Below, piece after piece: positions 39,983 through 44,464 of a stretch of 44,464 bases of DNA (position 1 is its first letter; each line of letters opens with the position of its first letter). The stretch comes from an uncultured Bacteroidales bacterium (GTDB lineage Bacteria > Bacteroidota > Bacteroidia > Bacteroidales > Muribaculaceae). The stretch covers positions 1 through 44,464 of the forward strand of contig URIC01000009.1 in NCBI GenBank assembly GCA_900547755.1, given 5' to 3'. The translations under genes were made by a program, and so were the position numbers. The notes under the pieces were generated by a model. That model did not search any database. It had not been told where the DNA came from and saw only the letters and a list, made by a program, of their open reading frames with translations.

Positions 39983-42094
39983 ATGAAGCACCGATTTCTG
40001 ACAGCCGCAGCCGTGGCCATGACCATGGCATGCGCGGGACCCGTCTTCACACAGGCCCGCGAGAATCCGTTTCTGAAACCCTACACCACTCAGTACGAGA
40101 TTCCCCCCTTCGAGCAAATCCAGACCGCCGACTTCCTGCCGGCAGTCAAGGCCGGCATAGCCGAGCAGCACGCCAATCTGGAGAAAATCATCAACAACCC
40201 CGAGGCTCCCACCTTCGAGAACACAATCCTGCCGTTGGAGAACCTCTCCCCCACGTTGGAGCGTGTGGCCGGTGTCTTCTACCACTATGACTCGGCTATG
40301 AAGACTCCCGAATTTTCCGAGGCCGCCGAGGTAATCATCCCCATGCTGGACGAAGCCGGCAACGAGGTATCTCTCTGCGAGCCCCTGTTCCAGCGCATCA
40401 AGACCCTGAAAGAGGGTCTCAAGAAGAGCAAGCTCAACAAGGTGCAGAAACGCCTGGTGGAGAAATACTACCGCCAGTTCGCCGAGCAGGGCGCGGCCCT
40501 CTCCCCCGAGAACAAGAAGGAGCTGGTGCGCATCAACGCCGAACTTTCCAAGCTGTATATGCAGTTCACCAAGAACCTGCTGAAAGCCACCAACGACTTC
40601 TCCATCATCGTTTATGACAAGGCTGACCTGGCAGGTCTGCCCGAAAGTTCCATAGCCACGGCCGCCGAGACTGCCTCCGCACGTGGTCTGGATGGACTCT
40701 ATGTCTTCACCCTCCACGCTCCCAGCCGTCTGCCGGTACTCCAGTATGCCGACAACAGAGGCCTGCGCGAAGCCATGTGGAAAGGCTACACCTCCCTCTC
40801 CTCCAAAGGCGAGAACTCCAACGTCCCCGTAATCGAGAAAATAGTGAAACTGCGCGACGAGAAAGCCAAGGTGATGGGCTTCAAGGACTACGCCTCGCTT
40901 ATGACCAGCAAGGTTATGGCGGGCACCCCCGAGGCTGTCAACGAACTGCTGATGAAAGTATACGAGCCCGCCAGGAACCGCGTGAAAGATGAAGTGGCCG
41001 AACTGCAGGCTTATGTGGACAATCACGGCGGTGACTTCAAAATCCGTCCCTGGGACTATTACTATTACACCGGCAAGGTAAAAGAGGAGAAGTACAACCT
41101 CTCCGACAGCGAGCTGCAGCCCTACTTCGAAGTGAACCACGTGCTTGACGGACTGCGCTATTGCGCCGAAAAGCTCTACGGCATAAAGTTCGTGGAGATG
41201 CCCGACGCTCCCAAGTATATGGACCAGGTCACCGTCTACGACATCCAGGACAAGGACGGCAAGCACGTCTCCGTATTCATGACCGACTTCTTCCCCCGCT
41301 CCACAAAGGTGCAGGGCGCATGGATGGAGCAGCTGCAGAGCGCCGGCGAGTATGAGAACGGCCAGATGAAGCGCCCCATAGTCTACAACGTGGGCAACTT
41401 CACTCCCCCCACGGCCGAAAACCCCTCGCTGCTGACAATGGACGAGGTGGAAACCACCTTCCACGAGTTCGGACACGCCCTCCAGGGTATGCTCACACAG
41501 GCTCCCTACAAGAGTCTGGCAGGCACAAACGTGGACCGCGACTATGTAGAGATGTGTTCCCAAATCAACGAGCACTGGGCTACCGAACCCGAGGTGCTGA
41601 AAGTCTACGCCAAACACTACAAGACCGGCGAGACCATACCTGACGAACTGGTGGCCAAAATGAAAGAGGCCGGCAACTTCGGCCAGGGCTTCACAGCCAC
41701 CGAGCTGGCTGCCGCAGCTCTGCTGGATATGGCTATCGCCCAGGCTCCCGCCGACAATTTCGACATCGCCGAGTTCGAGAAGGCATATTCCGAGAAAATC
41801 GGTCTGCCTGCAGAGCTGACTTACCGTTACCGTCCCACATATTTCAAGCACGTCTTCGGCGACGAGGGCTATGCAGCCGGCTACTACACTTATCTGTGGG
41901 CCCAGGTGCTGGAAGCCGATGCCTGGGAACTTTTCAAGAAGAACGGCATCTTCGACTCCAAGACCGCCGCTTCCTTCAAGAAGAACATCCTGGAAAGCGG
42001 TGACACCGACGACGCCATGAACCTGTTTGTGAAATTCCGTGGCCACAAGCCCGACCCCGAGGCACTCATCCGCCTGCGCGGACTGGACAAATAA
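39983..42094 (+). CDS. dcp: M3 peptidase, dipeptidyl carboxypeptidase
   Basis: This is 703 residues from the ATG at 39983, with a signal peptide (MKHRFLTAAAVAMTMACAGPVF, cleavage near TQA), implying a periplasmic enzyme. The start of the mature part, NPFLKPYTTQYEIPPF, and the zinc motif H494-E-F-G-H498 (TTFHEFGHALQGML) with the downstream INEHWATEPEVL glutamate mark family M3A, close to Dcp. It removes C-terminal dipeptides from peptides. The frame starts at 39956, but the preferred ATG gives a compact signal. It ends just before a strong terminator. Confidence 0.93.
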   Translation: MKHRFLTAAAVAMTMACAGPVFTQARENPFLKPYTTQYEIPPFEQIQTADFLPAVKAGIAEQHANLEKIINNPEAPTFENTILPLENLSPTLERVAGVFYHYDSAMKTPEFSEAAEVIIPMLDEAGNEVSLCEPLFQRIKTLKEGLKKSKLNKVQKRLVEKYYRQFAEQGAALSPENKKELVRINAELSKLYMQFTKNLLKATNDFSIIVYDKADLAGLPESSIATAAETASARGLDGLYVFTLHAPSRLPVLQYADNRGLREAMWKGYTSLSSKGENSNVPVIEKIVKLRDEKAKVMGFKDYASLMTSKVMAGTPEAVNELLMKVYEPARNRVKDEVAELQAYVDNHGGDFKIRPWDYYYYTGKVKEEKYNLSDSELQPYFEVNHVLDGLRYCAEKLYGIKFVEMPDAPKYMDQVTVYDIQDKDGKHVSVFMTDFFPRSTKVQGAWMEQLQSAGEYENGQMKRPIVYNVGNFTPPTAENPSLLTMDEVETTFHEFGHALQGMLTQAPYKSLAGTNVDRDYVEMCSQINEHWATEPEVLKVYAKHYKTGETIPDELVAKMKEAGNFGQGFTATELAAAALLDMAIAQAPADNFDIAEFEKAYSEKIGLPAELTYRYRPTYFKHVFGDEGYAAGYYTYLWAQVLEADAWELFKKNGIFDSKTAASFKKNILESGDTDDAMNLFVKFRGHKPDPEALIRLRGLDK

Positions 42095-42103
42095 TACGCC
42101 TGA

Positions 42104-42135
42104 TTAGAGGTTGTTTTAACAGCCTCTAATTTTTT
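42104..42135 (+). terminator. Intrinsic terminator of dcp
   Basis: TTAGAGGTTGTT (42104-42115) and AACAGCCTCTAA (42118-42129) form an 11-12 bp stem with one G-U pair, followed at once by six T residues (42130-42135). A textbook terminator, also of the AGAGGCTGTT family. Confidence 0.92.
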
Positions 42136-42136
42136 C

Positions 42137-42174
42137 AGACGCTCCGTGTCACAAACCAGTGACTCGGAGCGTCT
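42137..42174 (+). other. Strong 38-nt hairpin between terminator and DUF4252 gene
   Basis: AGACGCTCCG (42137-42146) and CGGAGCGTCT (42165-42174) pair perfectly; inside, GTCAC (42148-42152) and GTGAC (42159-42163) pair after a T-T mismatch, with loop AAACCA. No T-run follows. It starts one nucleotide after the T-run of the dcp terminator and ends 29 nt before the next ATG. Confidence 0.6.
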
Positions 42175-42203
42175 ACCATATAAACGCAAGTAATTATTTT
42201 AAA

Positions 42204-42599
42204 ATGCTAAAGAAATTTCTGATATTGTCCACTGCGGCCATGGCAGTCCTCGCCTGCCGCGCCGGAGAGCTGGAAAAGCGCTATCGCTCCCTATGCGATA
42301 TGATTGACCTGGAGTTTGCCGACTCATCCTCGCAAGAAACTTCGGATTCCGGCGTCAACACTCTTCTGATGGCTGAAGCCAAGGACTTCGAGACGTTGCA
42401 GAAAGTCGGCGACAGCATATCCGACGATATGCTTTGGCTAAGCGTGGATGAGAAAGGCGAAAAGATTGAAATCTACGGAGAGGAACTGCCGGACAACGAC
42501 ATAGGACTTATTATCCTGATAAGCGACAGCAAGCAGAATCTGCTCATGTACATGGAGGGGGATAAGTCAATTGCCGGAAAAATATCCAGAGACGACTGA
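42204..42599 (+). CDS. DUF4252-like lipoprotein
   Basis: This is 131 residues from the ATG at 42204. A short signal peptide carries a probable lipidation Cys18 (AVLAC). The C-terminal half (LMAEAKDFETLQKVGDSISDD, KIEIYGEEL, IGLIILISDSKQNLLMYMEGD) resembles the second half of DUF4252 proteins, a family of small exported Bacteroidetes proteins often found beside ECF sigma genes. The function is unknown. It is 6 nt before the sigma gene and so presumably co-transcribed. The in-frame ATG at 42159 lies inside the hairpin and is rejected. Confidence 0.72.
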   Translation: MLKKFLILSTAAMAVLACRAGELEKRYRSLCDMIDLEFADSSSQETSDSGVNTLLMAEAKDFETLQKVGDSISDDMLWLSVDEKGEKIEIYGEELPDNDIGLIILISDSKQNLLMYMEGDKSIAGKISRDD

Positions 42600-42605
42600 A
42601 CGCAA

Positions 42606-43088
42606 GTGAAAGCAGCGAACTTTAAAATACTGATGCAGAGTGTCTACCCGGCCATGCTACGACAAGCCGCAGCCATAGTGCGGGACCGGAGCGCCGCCCA
42701 GGATGTGGTGCAGGACGTGGCCTGTCACCTGTGGCAAAAGCCGGAAGGGCTGGAAAAGGCTGATTCGCCGCAGGCTTATATCCTTTCCGCCGTGCGCAAC
42801 ACCGCCATTTCCGCCGTCAGGAACAAACACATGTTCGAGCCTATAGACGAGGCTCGCTCTGTGGCCGTCCCACCGGCCTCCGACGAAGAGACACCTTTCA
42901 TCAACACTTTGCTGCTGCGGCTCCAGCCCATGCAACGCCGCGCCTTCAGCCTCCGGCAGTTCGCCGAAATGGAATACGACGAGATAGCCGGGGAACTCGG
43001 CACCTCGCCGGCCAATGTCCGGCAATTGGTGAGCCGGGCCCGCAAAACGCTTAAAGAACTTTACAAAAGATATGAACAAGACATCTGA
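42606..43088 (+). CDS. ECF-type RNA polymerase sigma factor
   Basis: This is 160 residues starting with GTG at 42606 (ATG at 42633 would cut region 2). Sigma region 2 is at residues about 8-75 (MLRQAAAIVRDRSAAQDVVQDVACHLW) and region 4 at about 100-155 (LQPMQRRAFSLRQFAEMEYDEIAGELGTSPANVRQLVSRARKTLKELY). Regions 1 and 3 are missing, as in ECF sigmas. Its ORF overlaps the next gene by 17 nt, typical for a sigma and its anti-sigma. The regulon is unknown; the two DUF4252 genes around it are natural candidates. Confidence 0.9.
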   Translation: MKAANFKILMQSVYPAMLRQAAAIVRDRSAAQDVVQDVACHLWQKPEGLEKADSPQAYILSAVRNTAISAVRNKHMFEPIDEARSVAVPPASDEETPFINTLLLRLQPMQRRAFSLRQFAEMEYDEIAGELGTSPANVRQLVSRARKTLKELYKRYEQDI

Positions 43089-43767
43089 CATACAAGAGTT
43101 TCGCGCCCTCCTGACGGAGTGGACCGACGGTGACGCCACCCTGGCGCAAGAACGGCGTCTGGAGACATTGGCCGCCTCTCTGTCTGCGGATAAGGAGGCT
43201 ATGGCCGACAAGGCTTTGCGGCAGGATGTGGAGCTCATACTCTCCCTCTCCGGGTCCGTGACCGCCAAGGAGACAAAAGAGTTCGGCGAGTTTTTAGACT
43301 CTCTCACCCTGCCCGCCGCCAAGTCCCGCCGTAAATGGCCCCTCATTGCAGGCATAACGAGTGCCGCAGCCGCCGTACTCCTGTTCGCGCTGCTTCCGTT
43401 GCATCACGCCCAGGAGCCGCAGACTCCTGTCCCGGAACTACCCGCTTCCGTTTCCACCCCTGCCCCCGCCGCTCCGATAGCGGCCCTGAAGGCTGAACCG
43501 GCGCCCGAACCGGCAATTGAACCTGAGACAACGCCCTCCACGCGCCCACAGGCACACCATCCCAAGCCTAAGGCCGCCGAAGAGCCTGAGCAAAACCCTA
43601 AGGAATACCTGGAACCACGCGAAGTGACCGACCCCGAAGAGGCCGCTGAAATCCTCCGACAGAGTTTTGCCTGCCTGACCAAAGCCAGAAACCGGGCCGA
43701 AGACGGAACCCTCGAAGCCATCGCCACACTGGACTGCAACCTGGAAATCGTGTGTCAGGCCCTATAA
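43072..43767 (+). CDS. Anti-sigma-factor-like membrane protein
   Basis: This is 231 residues with no exact family recognised. The cytoplasmic start (about 1-75: FRALLTEWTDGDATLAQERRL) resembles short anti-sigma helices of Bacteroidetes. One membrane helix at about 89-110 follows, then a Pro/Ala/Glu-rich periplasmic stretch (about 112-190) and a C-terminal part with two Cys residues (SFACLTKARNRAEDG, DCNLEIVCQAL). No zinc-binding HxxxCxxC is present. The single-TM design with a 17-nt overlap with the sigma gene suggests it holds the sigma at the membrane. That function is inferred. Confidence 0.72.
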   Translation: MNKTSDIQEFRALLTEWTDGDATLAQERRLETLAASLSADKEAMADKALRQDVELILSLSGSVTAKETKEFGEFLDSLTLPAAKSRRKWPLIAGITSAAAAVLLFALLPLHHAQEPQTPVPELPASVSTPAPAAPIAALKAEPAPEPAIEPETTPSTRPQAHHPKPKAAEEPEQNPKEYLEPREVTDPEEAAEILRQSFACLTKARNRAEDGTLEAIATLDCNLEIVCQAL

Positions 43768-43858
43768 ATCAGCATTGAATAAAATGAGCAGGCCCTTGAT
43801 GGATTCCAGAACGTGCCTGCACATATATAAAATATCAAACACAAAATCTATTTGAAAT

Positions 43859-44362
43859 ATGAACAAAAAACTTTTCACTCTAATCGGCGCCATATTAATA
43901 AGTATGGCAGTCTCCCTGAGCTGCACGGCCCAACGATTGTTTCCTAACCTGAAAGCAGACGATGGTCTCACCACGATATATGTAGGCAAGACCATGCTCA
44001 GGCTGGCCGGTGGAACCGGCGGCAAACTTGTGGGCAACGACAACATCGGTATTGAACAATTCATCAATTATCTGAATAGTGTGGAAATTGTCTCGGCTGA
44101 AAAAAAGAAATGTATCGACACCCTTGACAAGACCCTCGACGAGTATTTGAAGAGCCACCCTGACATTGAAATCGCCACTGAAATAAAAGATGACGAAGAC
44201 GATGTCACCATCTATACCGTTCCCGGCAAGACAGAAGACAGCATAGGACAGATACTGTTAGTGGTCAAAGAGAGCGACGAATTTACCGTAATCGACCTGC
44301 GCGGCGACATACCCATAAGTGTATTTGAGCAGGCAGTAAACGACATGAACGGCATGGAGTGA
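43859..44362 (+). CDS. DUF4252-like exported protein
   Basis: This is 167 residues with a signal peptide and Cys22 or cleavage after TAQ. The body is like DUF4252: YVGKTMLRLAGGTGGKL, INYLNSVEIVSAEKK, VTIYTVPGKTEDSIGQILLVV and FTVIDLRGDI. It is a fuller member than the copy at 42204. It lies 91 nt after the anti-sigma-like gene, where a short GCAGGC/GCCTGC inverted repeat is present, and is closed by the terminator at 44409. It may be an output gene of the sigma. Confidence 0.78.
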   Translation: MNKKLFTLIGAILISMAVSLSCTAQRLFPNLKADDGLTTIYVGKTMLRLAGGTGGKLVGNDNIGIEQFINYLNSVEIVSAEKKKCIDTLDKTLDEYLKSHPDIEIATEIKDDEDDVTIYTVPGKTEDSIGQILLVVKESDEFTVIDLRGDIPISVFEQAVNDMNGME

Positions 44363-44408
44363 CGATTTCTGCTGAAATCAATCCCTCCCCTAAAGATGCG
44401 TAGACATA

Positions 44409-44444
44409 AGAGACTGTCTAACAAGTTTGGACAGTCTCTTTTTA
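44409..44444 (+). terminator. Intrinsic terminator after the sigma/DUF4252 cluster
   Basis: AGAGACTGTC (44409-44418) and GACAGTCTCT (44430-44439) form a perfect 10-bp stem with an 11-nt loop, followed by a run of T at 44440-44444. It is a further member of the AGAGRCTGT family. Confidence 0.9.
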
Positions 44445-44464
44445 TAGTCTAAACTGGCTAAAAA

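Noticed and set aside
39899..42046. 715-codon open frame on the minus strand opposite dcp
   Set aside because: It mirrors a strongly biased codon set in dcp, whose zinc site and signal peptide are intact. The reverse product is Gly/Leu/His-rich with no recognisable domain.
1..44464. CRISPR arrays, tRNA or rRNA genes, insertion sequences, phage genes
   Set aside because: I looked in all gaps and saw no regularly spaced repeats, cloverleaf-like sequences, or transposase or phage-type coding regions.

Overview
The window is a G+C-rich stretch of a Bacteroidetes (Bacteroidales) chromosome. Three things point there: a complete type IX secretion core (porT-porP-porK-porL-porM-porN), several promoters of the Bacteroidetes type (TTTG, 19-20 nt, TAnnTTTG), and families largely confined to the phylum (DUF4105, DUF4831, DUF4292, DUF4252, and barrel proteins of the OMP_b-brl type). 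A Muribaculaceae-like gut organism is my best guess, but the family rank is inference. I saw no rRNA, tRNA, CRISPR array, prophage or insertion sequence.

Layout. (1) 1-3994: 3' part of an AddA/RecB-type helicase, then an AraC regulator and an orphan TolC-like protein. (2) 3991-6838, minus: three overlapping glycosyltransferases. (3) 7005-11152, plus: nnr (NAD(P)HX repair), a low-GC PD-(D/E)XK-like gene, rpsU with a structured leader, and a DUF389 membrane protein. (4) 11088-13324, minus: the DUF4831-DUF4105 pair. (5) 13490-20686, plus: dut, a TPR protein, a DUF4292 lipoprotein, an EnvC-like degenerate LytM protein, a FemAB/GNAT-like protein and a Wzx-type flippase. (6) 20753-20920, minus: a short 2[4Fe-4S] ferredoxin, divergent from a GT2 and a Bcr/CflA-type MFS pump. 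(7) 23251-30297, minus: the type IX secretion operon. (8) 30547-33189, plus: dgt and a TPM/zinc-ribbon membrane protein. (9) 33331-36376: a lower-GC module bounded by two identical 15-bp direct repeats, carrying a TonB-type outer-membrane protein and a two-TM membrane-anchored winged-helix regulator, with a phased triple repeat between them. (10) 36651-42094: hup on minus; two rhomboids, an endonuclease/exonuclease/phosphatase protein and the M3 peptidase dcp on plus. (11) 42204-44362: a DUF4252 - ECF sigma - anti-sigma-like - DUF4252 cluster between two strong terminators.

How the parts work together. Much of the window concerns the cell envelope. PorK/L/M/N/P/T build the type IX translocon; the glycosyltransferases and flippase could make surface glycan; the EnvC-like protein would control septal murein hydrolysis; the DUF4292 and DUF4252 proteins are exported. 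Housekeeping nucleotide and cofactor hygiene (dut, dgt, nnr) is scattered among them. The best candidate for an undescribed system is the 33.3-36.4 kb receptor/regulator module: a single-protein transmembrane regulator (TM - periplasmic domain - TM - OmpR-type winged helix) next to one outer-membrane receptor, with three TCTGAC repeats at 10-11 bp spacing in the receptor's upstream region.
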